Assembly: GCA_002862985.1 (NCBI GenBank) | Contig: PKCY01000016.1 | Location: 1-43,158, forward strand | Length of the DNA: 43,158 bases | From: Haliea sp. | GTDB lineage: Bacteria; Pseudomonadota; Gammaproteobacteria; Pseudomonadales; Halieaceae | Reading direction: 5' to 3' | Shown: piece after piece, positions 8,562 to 16,583 of the stretch | How the letters are laid out: every line of letters begins with the position of its first letter | Position numbering within the stretch: the stretch's first letter is position 1 | Notes under the pieces: model-generated | Database searches by the model: none | Seen by the model: the letters and a program-made list of their open reading frames with translations, nothing else | What the model was told of the DNA's origin: nothing | Program-made: the position numbers and the translations under genes

Positions 8562-9797
8562 TTACGCGCCCGGTCCGAATTTTGCAACCGCTCGATAGGT
8601 GGCGTCCCGCAAAGCCTTCTCGCGCGGATCATTCACCAGGTAGCCGCCCATCTGGTTCATTATGTAAGCCATGCCCAGATGCGCGTCAGGGTCTGCAAAA
8701 CAAAACGAACCGCCAGCACCGGGAGTTCCGTATGCGCGCCCACTTGAACCGTAGTCGAAATCGTCATCTGGCTTGGTGAAGCCAAGCGCATAAATTTGCT
8801 CTGCACGCAGGATCAGATCGTGTACGCCGTCAGTAGGCGCAACAGGATCGGCCGCCAGATCATCGAGCGTCTGCTGTGAGATTCCAAGTTCACGACCACC
8901 CATAGCGAATATGCTGTAAAGCTTTGCCATACTTCGAGCATCTCCCAATCCATTTACCGACGGGATCTCCACCGCTCGCAACGCGGGATTTCGACTGTAG
9001 GCAGCAGGCCCCTTGATACGCGGATTACCAAAGGCACGCATGGTCAATGAGTTAGGACGCAACATCGACAGAATCATGCGCGCCGATAAGGCGAACCGCG
9101 TTCCCCTAAGCGCAAGAATGGTGAACAGTGAGAGCGGATGGATAAGCGCAATTCGAGAGACAGGAAAGGTATCCGGGAGACCGATATAGATATCCAGCCC
9201 CAGCGGGTGAGCAATTTCGTCGCGAAAGTAAACACCGAGACTTCGTCGCTCTGGGTCCACTCGCCGCAGCAACTCGCTTTGAAACCAACCCAGCGTAACC
9301 GCGTGGTAGCCGTGGCGCGTCCCGGGCATCCACGCTGGAGCTTGCCGCGCTAGAATCACTGCCAGTTTATCCAAGTTGGCAAGCGTCGCGGTATCGAGTG
9401 GCTCATCAACGCCAGAAAGTCCAGCCTGATGAGCAAGCATTGTGCGCACGGTAATGTCCTGCTTGCCCGCTTGCGCAAACTCAGGCCAGTAGGTCGCCAC
9501 CTTCTCATCCCATTCTAAAAGTCCGCGCGAATGAGCGTGCGCCAGCGTCAGAGCGGCGACACCCTTGGTGCTTGAAAAAAGCGTGGTAACCGTGTCCTCC
9601 TGCCAGGGCCTCACGTGCCGCTTGTCGAGATGTCCGCCCCACAAGTCCACCACTTTCTGGCCCCGGTGATACACCGCAAAGGCAGCGCCGAGTTCCTTGC
9701 GGTGGGTAAAATTGTGCTCAAACTCCCGGCGAACAGCCTCGAAGCCGGGAGCCACGCTGCCAAAAACGATCGAAGAACCTATATTTTTTTCTGTCAT
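8562..9797 (-). CDS. Serine hydrolase, beta-lactamase fold (EstB-like esterase)
   Basis: A 411-residue protein of the beta-lactamase/penicillin-binding-protein-like family (PF00144). Members include carboxylesterases such as EstB. The catalytic SxxK motif is S75-S-T-K78, the Tyr motif is probably Y164-H-A in 'RHGYHAVTLGW', and a C-terminal 'GTPGAGGSFCF' occupies the third-motif position. There is no signal peptide, so it is probably cytoplasmic. I chose the ATG at 9797 over the longer frame because GGAGG lies 7 nt upstream of it. It is divergently transcribed from the SDR at 9918, with a shared 120-nt promoter region. It likely cleaves an ester or small lactone; true beta-lactamase activity is unlikely for this subgroup. 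Confidence 0.88.
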   Translation of the reverse strand: MTEKNIGSSIVFGSVAPGFEAVRREFEHNFTHRKELGAAFAVYHRGQKVVDLWGGHLDKRHVRPWQEDTVTTLFSSTKGVAALTLAHAHSRGLLEWDEKVATYWPEFAQAGKQDITVRTMLAHQAGLSGVDEPLDTATLANLDKLAVILARQAPAWMPGTRHGYHAVTLGWFQSELLRRVDPERRSLGVYFRDEIAHPLGLDIYIGLPDTFPVSRIALIHPLSLFTILALRGTRFALSARMILSMLRPNSLTMRAFGNPRIKGPAAYSRNPALRAVEIPSVNGLGDARSMAKLYSIFAMGGRELGISQQTLDDLAADPVAPTDGVHDLILRAEQIYALGFTKPDDDFDYGSSGRAYGTPGAGGSFCFADPDAHLGMAYIMNQMGGYLVNDPREKALRDATYRAVAKFGPGA

Positions 9798-9900
9798 ACT
9801 GCGCCTCCAGTGACGAGCAGAGTAGCAGCTGAACAAGACATTTGGTACACGCCGCAAACCCCTGAGTTGACACCAAAATAGCAGCCACCATTTATCGACT

Positions 9901-9910
9901 AGTGTACACT
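9901..9910. promoter_or_regulatory. 10-bp perfect palindrome before SDR operon
   Basis: AGTGTACACT is a perfect palindrome ending 7 nt before the ATG of the SDR and lying between two divergent genes. Position and form would suit a repressor half-site (for example TetR-family), but no regulator gene is present in the window and short palindromes occur by chance. Confidence 0.25.
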
Positions 9911-9917
9911 TTGCAAC

Positions 9918-10877
9918 ATGAAATCATTCGACAATAAAATCGCTGTAGTTACCGGCGGCGGCAACGGCATAGGCCGCGCGCTCGTTATGCAGTTGACCGC
10001 GGCCGGATGCCACGTCGCCCTGTGCGATCTATCGGAACGGGACACGGCCGAGACGCTGCGCTTGTGCCAGCAGGCAATTGATAGCGGAATCCGCGTGACG
10101 GCGCATAAGTGCGATGTGTCCAGCGAAGCGCAATTGAGTGCGTTCCAGCAACAGGTCACTGAACAGCACCACACCGAACATATCAACCTGCTGTTCAACA
10201 ACGCGGGGATCTCCGGCGGTCAGAGTTTCGTGCGCGATGATCGCGAACATTGGGACAAGGTGTTCTCCATCTGCTGGGGCGGCGTCTATCTGGGATGTCG
10301 CGTTTTCATGCCGATGCTACTCGCGAGCGATGAGGCACACATTATCAACACAAGTAGCGTCAACGGCTTCTGGGCCTGCCTCGGCGACACCGTTGAGCAC
10401 TCCGCCTACAGCACGGCCAAATTTGCCGTGAAGGGTTTTTCCGAGTCTCTGGTGATAGATCTCCGAAAGAACGCGCCACACATCGGTGTATCTGTGGTGA
10501 TGCCTGGGCATATTGGCACGTCTATCGCGCTGAACTCGCAAAAAATGTGGCTCGGGGAATCTGCCAACATGAGTGTGCAGGATATTGCAGAGCTGCGCGC
10601 GCGCTGGGCGAGCATCAACCCCGATGCAGACCAATTGACGGATGACATGGTACGTGACCTCATCCAGAGCAATGGGGAAAAGTTTCGCGATGAGGCGCCA
10701 ACGACTGCAGATCAGGCAGCGCAGTGCATTCTTCAGGGCGTACAGCACAAGCAGTGGAGAATCCTGGTCGGTGACGATGCGATCGCCCTGGACAAGGCGG
10801 TGCGCGATAATCCAGAGGAAGCTTATTCAACAGGATTTTTTGGCCTCGCCAATACCCCTTCGAGGCAGGTTCAATAA
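9918..10877 (+). CDS. Short-chain dehydrogenase/reductase
   Basis: NAD(P)-dependent oxidoreductase, probably cytoplasmic, 319 residues. It shows the classical SDR layout: cofactor-binding TGGGNGIG (12-19), 'NNAG' after strand 4, the catalytic Ser in 'INTSSVNGF', and YSTAK carrying the catalytic Tyr and Lys. The C-terminal extension of about 60 residues makes it longer than the usual 250. It is the first gene of a plus-strand run continuing into the PQQ dehydrogenase 21 nt downstream, so the two may act on the same alcohol or ketone series. The divergent partner is an esterase-like hydrolase. Substrate unknown. Confidence 0.9.
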   Translation: MKSFDNKIAVVTGGGNGIGRALVMQLTAAGCHVALCDLSERDTAETLRLCQQAIDSGIRVTAHKCDVSSEAQLSAFQQQVTEQHHTEHINLLFNNAGISGGQSFVRDDREHWDKVFSICWGGVYLGCRVFMPMLLASDEAHIINTSSVNGFWACLGDTVEHSAYSTAKFAVKGFSESLVIDLRKNAPHIGVSVVMPGHIGTSIALNSQKMWLGESANMSVQDIAELRARWASINPDADQLTDDMVRDLIQSNGEKFRDEAPTTADQAAQCILQGVQHKQWRILVGDDAIALDKAVRDNPEEAYSTGFFGLANTPSRQVQ

Positions 10878-10898
10878 CACATTAAAAAGAGTGGTGTT

Positions 10899-12857
10899 GT
10901 GTCCGTAATGAAGACCCCAGGAAAACTGCAGCTAGCCAGCCTTCTGGCACTAGCATGCCTGGTGGCCTGTCAGTCGAAGGTGATCGATTCTCGCCCAAAG
11001 GGAGTACCCAGCGACTGGCCAGCCTATGGCGCTACTCCCGGCGGTACCCACTTCTCGCGCGCCGATCAAATCACACCGGCCAACGTCGGACAACTGGAAG
11101 TGGCTTGGCATCATCGCTCCGGCGACTACCGCGAAGCGCGCAAAACACCGAACTACAATAATTCGCAGAGCTCGCTGCAGGTAACGCCCATTCTGGTCGG
11201 AGAGCGGCTTTACTACTGCACCGCCGCCAACCGAGTGATCGCCCTCAATGCTGAATCTGGAGGACAGGTCTGGGCCTTCGATCCCCAGGTCAATATGGAC
11301 GAGCATCCTGTCCTTCCCAACTGTCGCGGTGTAAGCAGTTGGCAATCTGGCAAATCCGGGTTCTGCGAGCACCGCATCATTATGGGAACACTCGATGCAC
11401 GCATCATCGCACTGGATGCTGAAACTGGAAAACCCTGCCCCGACTTCGGGGGCGCGGGAGAGATTGATACCAGCGACGGCCTGTCGAAGCACAGCCCGGC
11501 AGAGTACGGCATCACATCACCACCGGCCATCCTCGGCGACCGGTTGATTACCGGCTCCATGGTGCTGGACAATCAGCGCACCGATTCACCCAGCGGTATC
11601 GTGCGCGCCTACAATATTCGCAGTGGAGCCTTGGAATGGGTATTCAACCCGGTACCGCCAGGATCCAAAGGACGCAACGAAGACGGCAGCTGGCGCAGTG
11701 GCACGACCAATGTATGGTCTATTATCTCCGTTGATGCAGAGCGTGATCTGGTTTTTTTACCCACCGGGAATACCACACCGGACTACTTCGGCGGGCATCG
11801 CAAAGGGCTTGACCATTACTCCAGTTCAGTGGTGGCCTTAAACGGGGAAACCGGCGAGGTAGCCTGGCACTATCAGATGGTTCACCACGACCTGTGGGAT
11901 TACGATACACCAGCCCAGCCCACCCTGGTTGACCTTGAAGTAAACGGCCAGCGCGTGCCCGTCATCGTGCAGGTCACCAAAATGGGGATGACCTTTGCTC
12001 TGAATCGTGAAACCGGCGAACCACTGTGGCCAGTAGAAGAGCGTCCCGTGCCGCAGGAAGGGAAGGTACCCGGAGAGTATCTCTCGCCAACACAGCCCTT
12101 TCCCACGCATATTCCGCAACTAATCGATGAGCCATTTACCTCAGACGACGCATGGGGGCTGACATTTCTGGATAGAATGCAATGTGAAAGACGAATCGAA
12201 GGGCTAAGAAATGAAGGGTTCTATACACCACCTTCACTGCAGGGCAGTATCAACTATCCCAGTAACGCCGGTGGCAACAACTGGGGGTCCCCCGCAATCA
12301 ACCCCGATACCGGGCTAATGGTTGTATTTACCACCAGGCTGGCGACCTTCACTCGACTGTTACCGCGTTCAGAATGCGAAGACTCGCTGCAACCGCAGAC
12401 AGGCACGCCTTACTGCGCGCAGGTGGCCTGGATAACATCCTCCCTGGGCCTCCCCTGCAGCGAACCGCCCTGGGGCACTCTGGACGCGATCGATTTAGTA
12501 ACCGGTAAACACCTGTGGAGCGTGCCGCTGGGCACAACGCGCAATCTGGCGCCGTTTCCATTCTGGTGGATTGAGGGACTCCCCGGACTGGCGGCACCGA
12601 TGATGACAGCCAGCGGCCTGGTGTTTTCCGGAATTTCAAATGAGCATATACTGTACGCCTTCGATGTTAGGACTGGCGAGGAACTGTGGCAGGGTGAATT
12701 GCCCACCGCGGGGAATGCTCTTCCTATGACTTATCAGCTCAAGCCCGGCGGCAAACAGTATGTAGTGATTGCAGCCGGCGGACACTGGAGTGGCGGAAGC
12801 CCGCCGGGAGATCATATTATAGCCTTTGCATTACCCGATGCCATTTCCACACATTAA
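10899..12857 (+). CDS. PQQ-dependent dehydrogenase, lipoprotein form
   Basis: Quinoprotein oxidising an alcohol or sugar in the periplasm. The 652-residue protein starts with a lipoprotein signal (lipobox LVAC, Cys at about residue 24), then an eight-bladed propeller typical of the family: 'WPAYGATPGGTHFSRADQIT' at the start, 'MVHHDLWDYDTPAQPTLVDL' in the middle, and 'GGHWSGGSPPGDHIIAF' at the end. These blocks resemble the periplasmic domain of membrane glucose dehydrogenase (Gcd), but the five-helix quinone-binding membrane domain is replaced by a lipid anchor. There is no haem c domain. Start: GTG 10899 with GAG 7 nt upstream; ATG 10908 is also possible. It is translated with the genes that follow. 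No PQQ synthesis genes are seen here. Confidence 0.92.
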   Translation: MSVMKTPGKLQLASLLALACLVACQSKVIDSRPKGVPSDWPAYGATPGGTHFSRADQITPANVGQLEVAWHHRSGDYREARKTPNYNNSQSSLQVTPILVGERLYYCTAANRVIALNAESGGQVWAFDPQVNMDEHPVLPNCRGVSSWQSGKSGFCEHRIIMGTLDARIIALDAETGKPCPDFGGAGEIDTSDGLSKHSPAEYGITSPPAILGDRLITGSMVLDNQRTDSPSGIVRAYNIRSGALEWVFNPVPPGSKGRNEDGSWRSGTTNVWSIISVDAERDLVFLPTGNTTPDYFGGHRKGLDHYSSSVVALNGETGEVAWHYQMVHHDLWDYDTPAQPTLVDLEVNGQRVPVIVQVTKMGMTFALNRETGEPLWPVEERPVPQEGKVPGEYLSPTQPFPTHIPQLIDEPFTSDDAWGLTFLDRMQCERRIEGLRNEGFYTPPSLQGSINYPSNAGGNNWGSPAINPDTGLMVVFTTRLATFTRLLPRSECEDSLQPQTGTPYCAQVAWITSSLGLPCSEPPWGTLDAIDLVTGKHLWSVPLGTTRNLAPFPFWWIEGLPGLAAPMMTASGLVFSGISNEHILYAFDVRTGEELWQGELPTAGNALPMTYQLKPGGKQYVVIAAGGHWSGGSPPGDHIIAFALPDAISTH

Positions 12858-12878
12858 TCATCAGGAGACATTAAAGAT

Positions 12879-13712
12879 ATGAACGCTGCTAGTTACCTGG
12901 CCGGCATGGCCCTCATCAGCCTTATTGCGATTCCTGCACTGGCGGCGTTTGAACCATCGCGCACCGCCGATGGCAAACCAGACTTCACCGGAGTATGGCA
13001 GGTACTGAATACCGCCAACGATTCCCTTGAAGCGCACGCCGGACGCGCAGCGCAGGTACTTCGCCCGGGTCCCATTGTGCCAGTACCGGTCAAGGAACTC
13101 GTGTCCCTGGGCGCTGTTGGTGCCATTCCCCCTAGCCTGGGGGTCGTGGAAGGAGGCAGCATTCCATACAAGGAATCGGCCTTACCGCAACGCGAAAAGA
13201 ACCAAAAAGACTGGATAACCGCCGACCCGGAGGTTAGCTGCTACCTGCCGGGAATACCCCGCGCGACCTATATGCCCTACCCCTTTAAAATTGTGCATAA
13301 CAAAGATGCACTGCTGTTCTCCTATACGTATGCGGGCGCAGTGCGCAATGTCGCCCTTGCCGATCCAGGGCCAGCACCTATCGATTCCTGGATGGGGCAA
13401 TCCTGGAGCCGCTGGGAAGGAGATACCATGGTGATTGAAACGACCGGTCAGAACGGCCGCACCTGGTTCGACCGTGCTGGCAATTATCACAGCGACAAAC
13501 TCACAGTGACTGAGCGCTTTACACTCACCAGTGAACACACCATCGATTACTCCGCTACCCTCGATGACGCGGACATTTTTACTCGGCCCTGGACAATTAG
13601 CATGCCGCTGTACAAACGTGTAGGGGCCGATAAGAACATGCTGATATTTAACTGCGTAGAGTACGTCGAAGAAATGATGTATGGCCATCTGCGCAAAGAG
13701 CCGGTCCAATAG
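12879..13712 (+). CDS. Secreted protein of unknown function, paralogue 1
   Basis: A 277-residue exported protein with a signal peptide cleaved near residue 23. Characteristic blocks are 'RTADGKPDFTGVWQV', 'CYLPGIPRATYMPYPFKIV', 'SRWEGDTMVIETTGQNGRTW' and 'VTERFTLTSEHTIDYSATL'. I know these blocks from uncharacterised proteins that are abundant in Acidobacteria and some Proteobacteria, usually beside DUF6152 genes. The function is not known. AGGAG about 11 nt upstream of the ATG is the likely ribosome site. It shares the second half of its sequence pattern with the next gene, which indicates tandem duplication. Its position suggests that it works with the periplasmic PQQ dehydrogenase. Confidence 0.8.
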   Translation: MNAASYLAGMALISLIAIPALAAFEPSRTADGKPDFTGVWQVLNTANDSLEAHAGRAAQVLRPGPIVPVPVKELVSLGAVGAIPPSLGVVEGGSIPYKESALPQREKNQKDWITADPEVSCYLPGIPRATYMPYPFKIVHNKDALLFSYTYAGAVRNVALADPGPAPIDSWMGQSWSRWEGDTMVIETTGQNGRTWFDRAGNYHSDKLTVTERFTLTSEHTIDYSATLDDADIFTRPWTISMPLYKRVGADKNMLIFNCVEYVEEMMYGHLRKEPVQ

Positions 13713-13726
13713 TGCGAGGTAAGAGC

Positions 13727-14695
13727 ATGAAAACAACGCTATTCACCACGTTTGCTCTGCTGCTAAGCACCGTGGCATCAGCCGCCGACTGGAAGCTGCA
13801 ACGCATGCCATGGGGTGATCCGGACCTGCAGGGTATCTGGACCAGCGCGACCATCACTACACTGCAACGTCCCGATGAATTGGAACAGCTCGTCATTACA
13901 GAAGCCCAGGCGACGGCACTGGAAAAGTACGGCGAAGAGATCCTGAAAGATATCGATACCCTGCCTGAGGGCGACCTAAAAGCCGGTGAAAATGTGGGCG
14001 GCTATAACAGCGCCTGGCTGGATCCCGGTACCCGTGTTCTGCGCGTCAATGGCGAGCCGCGCAGCTCTATTATTGTTGAGCCTGCCGATGGCGAAGTGCC
14101 TTATACCTATTTGGGTCGGGGCCGTTTTTACTGGCAAGGCTATAAGTGGATGCAACGGCACGACAATCCGGAGGAGCGTCCCGAAGGTGAACGCTGCATA
14201 GTGGGCTTCGGCTCTACGGGTGGTCCGCCCATGCTGCCGGTGCTCTACAACAACAACTACCAGTTTGTGCAGTCTCCAGAGGAGGTACTCATTCTGGTGG
14301 AAATGAACCACAATATCCGCACCATTCGAATGGAAGGCCAACCGCTCCCAGAGGCTATAAGACCCTGGCTGGGAGACTCTACCGGACGCTGGGAAGGGGA
14401 CACACTAGTAGTGCGCACCACGCAGTTTCATCCCCAGCAGAATATGCGGGCGGCCATCAAGCACCAGCTCTATATGACCGAAGACAGTGTCGTGGAAGAG
14501 CGTTTCACCCGCACTTCCGAGCATGAACTGCTGTATCAGTTCACCATTACGGATGACAGTATTTACACACAACCCTGGCGCGGAGAACTGACGCTGCGCG
14601 CATCCGAGGGGCCGATTTACGAGTACGCCTGTCACGAGGGTAATTACGCCCTACCCAATATTCTGGCCGGCGCCCGGCAGGAAGAGAAGGAATAA
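13727..14695 (+). CDS. Secreted protein of unknown function, paralogue 2
   Basis: A 322-residue exported protein, signal peptide ending near residue 20 (VASA). It shares with the preceding gene the order: opening 'WGDPDLQGIWTS', a cysteine block 'PEGERCIVGFGSTGGPP', then 'GRWEGDTLVVRTTQF', 'VEERFTRTSEHELLYQF' and 'DDSIYTQPWRGEL'. Start: ATG 13727 with GAGGTAAG upstream, in preference to the GTG at 13712 that overlaps the previous stop. It is followed after 3 nt by the DUF6152 gene. The two paralogues differ most in the N-terminal third, so they may bind different ligands. Function is unknown. Confidence 0.8.
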   Translation: MKTTLFTTFALLLSTVASAADWKLQRMPWGDPDLQGIWTSATITTLQRPDELEQLVITEAQATALEKYGEEILKDIDTLPEGDLKAGENVGGYNSAWLDPGTRVLRVNGEPRSSIIVEPADGEVPYTYLGRGRFYWQGYKWMQRHDNPEERPEGERCIVGFGSTGGPPMLPVLYNNNYQFVQSPEEVLILVEMNHNIRTIRMEGQPLPEAIRPWLGDSTGRWEGDTLVVRTTQFHPQQNMRAAIKHQLYMTEDSVVEERFTRTSEHELLYQFTITDDSIYTQPWRGELTLRASEGPIYEYACHEGNYALPNILAGARQEEKE

Positions 14696-14698
14696 TTC

Positions 14699-15142
14699 AT
14701 GCGCATGTTAAAACGATCTTTGTTGCTAAGCCTACCGCTGCTGGCAATCTACTCCTGGCAAGCCTGGGGACATCACGCATTTTCGGCAGAATTTGATAAG
14801 GAAGCGCCCGTCACTCTGGAGGGTAGCGTCACCAAAATCGAATGGATCAATCCCCACGCCTGGATTCACCTGGCGGTAGTGAATGCCCAAGGCGAGACGA
14901 TCGACTGGATGGTGGAAGGCGGAACGCCCAATACTTTACTGCGCTCAGGCATCCACAAAAACTCGATTCCCATTGGTAGCGAAATTGTCGTGCGCGGTTA
15001 CCAGGCCAAGGACAAGCGCTGCCAACCCGCCTGCAAGGCAAACGGCAGGGATCTTACCTTTGCTGATGGCCGCAAAGTCTTTATGGGATCATCCGGAACA
15101 GGCGCGCCCAAGGATGGCTCAGACCCGCGCGAATCGCGCTGA
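14699..15142 (+). CDS. DUF6152 family periplasmic protein
   Basis: A 147-residue protein with a signal peptide of about 25 residues and the DUF6152 core: 'HHAFSAEFDKEAPVTLEG', 'VTKIEWINPHAWIHL', 'WMVEGGTPNTLLRSG' and 'VVRGYQAKDKRCQPACKANG'. DUF6152 is a small beta-rich exported family of unknown biochemical role, often found with the PDFTGVW-type secreted proteins, as here. Several conserved histidines near the mature N-terminus could bind a metal, which is inference. An AAGGA lies upstream of the ATG, which follows the previous stop by 3 nt, so translation is almost certainly coupled. Confidence 0.85.
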   Translation: MRMLKRSLLLSLPLLAIYSWQAWGHHAFSAEFDKEAPVTLEGSVTKIEWINPHAWIHLAVVNAQGETIDWMVEGGTPNTLLRSGIHKNSIPIGSEIVVRGYQAKDKRCQPACKANGRDLTFADGRKVFMGSSGTGAPKDGSDPRESR

Positions 15143-15213
15143 TCGTTGGCTGATAAGTTGCGCTGCATGCCAAACAATAAATAGCGCCGTCACTAACGAG
15201 GTTCCCCCGCCCA

Positions 15214-15795
15214 TTGAATCAACTGATATACGCGTTCGCCACCTGGCTTGATACTCACTCGTGGAGCACTCAGCTGCACGAGTCGTTCTATATGTACAAC
15301 TGGGTGGAATCCACTCATGTACTGGCCCTGATGGTAAGCCTCGGTCTGTTATTCCTGATCGACTTACGCATGTTGGGCTTGGCGTTTGTGGATATTCCAG
15401 CCACGGCCATTGCCCACCGCCTGTTCCTGCCAATGCTGATCGGTTTCAGTGTGATGATCGTTACTGGCTTGTTGCTGTTCTACGCCATTCCGGTGCGCAC
15501 ATCACAGAGCCTGTGGTTCCGTATTAAAGTCGTACTGCTCATTGCTGCAGCGGTGAACGCCTGGCTGTTTCACCGCCGCATGCAAGACGCGGGCTCCAGC
15601 GCGGCCGGGAGCTGGGACCTTGCCGTCAAAGCACCGCGCCGATTGCAAATAGGTGCCGCACTGTCATTGATTTTTTGGGGTTTTATTGTGATCTGTGGCC
15701 GCCTTATCGCCTACGACTGGTTTGACTGTCGCGGTGAACCTTCCCCCTTCGTTTCCACCATTACCGGCTGTATCGCCGATCAAACACAATTTTGA
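15214..15795 (+). CDS. DUF6644-like multi-pass membrane protein, paralogue 1
   Basis: A 193-residue protein with about five hydrophobic segments. It has the pattern VExxH (V31-H35) in the first helix, 'LIDLRMLG', then 'AHRLF' (His68) and 'TGLLLFY', matching what I know of DUF6644. The next gene repeats the same pattern. Two histidines in membrane helices, shared by both, would suit b-haem ligation, but that is inference. The only possible start is TTG 15214, since the frame is closed upstream at 15178-15180 with no ATG or GTG. A GAGG lies 12 nt before it, longer than ideal. The gap of 71 nt before it is the longest in the operon. Confidence 0.75.
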   Translation: MNQLIYAFATWLDTHSWSTQLHESFYMYNWVESTHVLALMVSLGLLFLIDLRMLGLAFVDIPATAIAHRLFLPMLIGFSVMIVTGLLLFYAIPVRTSQSLWFRIKVVLLIAAAVNAWLFHRRMQDAGSSAAGSWDLAVKAPRRLQIGAALSLIFWGFIVICGRLIAYDWFDCRGEPSPFVSTITGCIADQTQF

Positions 15796-15819
15796 TGCGT
15801 AAACCCACAGGAAAGTATT

Positions 15820-16404
15820 ATGAGTAGGAGTATGCTGCCCTCCTATACTCGCTCCGTTGCAGTGATCGCCGCGATAGGTCTATGCCTTGGATTTGCCTTC
15901 AGCAATGCTCGGCTCGATACCTACTCCGCCCTGCTACCGCTATTTGAATGGATGGAAACCACCTCCCTCGGCGTCATCGGCAAAACCTGGGGAGCCGTCT
16001 TTGCCACCGTGGAAGCTGTTCACTTGCTGGCCATGGCGGTGCTGGGGGGCTCGGTACTGGTGAGCGACGGTCGCCTGCTCTGCCTGATATTCAACGATGT
16101 TCCACAGCGCCAGGTGCAGGATGCCTGTCATCGCTTATTTGTGTGGAGCCTGCTGCTAAGCATCAGCACCGGCGTGTTTATGGCCTGCGGTGTGGCGATT
16201 AAGGTCTATTATCTGAATGTATTCTGGTACAAGATGCTGGCACTGATGGTCGGCGTCGTATTCGTATTCTTCGTACGACAGCCCCTGCTACGTCACGATA
16301 TCGACCGCCTTAATCCCTGGGTACTGCGGATGGTAGCGGTGGCCTCATTGATGATCTGGTTTTCGGTGGCCGCCACCGGGCGCTGGATCGGATTCTCTGG
16401 ATAG
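15820..16404 (+). CDS. DUF6644-like multi-pass membrane protein, paralogue 2
   Basis: A 194-residue inner-membrane protein with about five hydrophobic segments. Aligning by eye with the preceding product gives VExxH at V64-H68, 'SDGRLL' for 'IDLRML', 'CHRLF' (His104) for 'AHRLF', and 'STGVF' for 'VTGLL'. It has an extra N-terminal helix. The ribosome site AGGAAAG lies 7 nt upstream of the ATG. The two proteins are probably heterodimer partners in one membrane complex serving the upstream periplasmic proteins. This is inferred from adjacency and shared motifs. Confidence 0.75.
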   Translation: MSRSMLPSYTRSVAVIAAIGLCLGFAFSNARLDTYSALLPLFEWMETTSLGVIGKTWGAVFATVEAVHLLAMAVLGGSVLVSDGRLLCLIFNDVPQRQVQDACHRLFVWSLLLSISTGVFMACGVAIKVYYLNVFWYKMLALMVGVVFVFFVRQPLLRHDIDRLNPWVLRMVAVASLMIWFSVAATGRWIGFSG

Positions 16405-16421
16405 CACGGGCAGAGGCGATT

Positions 16422-16583
16422 ATGAAAGAGACAACAGAACCTCAAAACACCAGCGACAATGCCAGTAAGGACGTGCAGCTTGCAGCAGTGATTGCATCTT
16501 CAGTTATTGCGGTCGGCTTCGTCATTTACTGGACGATCCAGATTCAGGACATGCTCGAAATGCTCGCATTAGCCTACGGCTAA
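16422..16583 (+). CDS. 53-residue single-pass membrane peptide
   Basis: A short gene 17 nt after the DUF6644-like paralogue with an AGAGG 6 nt before its ATG. The product has a polar N-terminal 18 residues, one hydrophobic helix (about 20-40, 'LAAVIASSVIAVGFVIYW') and a short tail. The size and shape resemble small accessory subunits of membrane redox complexes. Its TAA (16581-16583) overlaps the stop codon of the convergent minus-strand gene, so the operon ends exactly here. No family recognised; the RBS, spacing and helix support a real gene. Confidence 0.65.
   Translation: MKETTEPQNTSDNASKDVQLAAVIASSVIAVGFVIYWTIQIQDMLEMLALAYG

Noticed and set aside
8562-9797. Antibiotic-resistance beta-lactamase
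   Set aside because: The size, absence of signal peptide and motif set fit EstB-like esterases; no evidence of lactamase activity.
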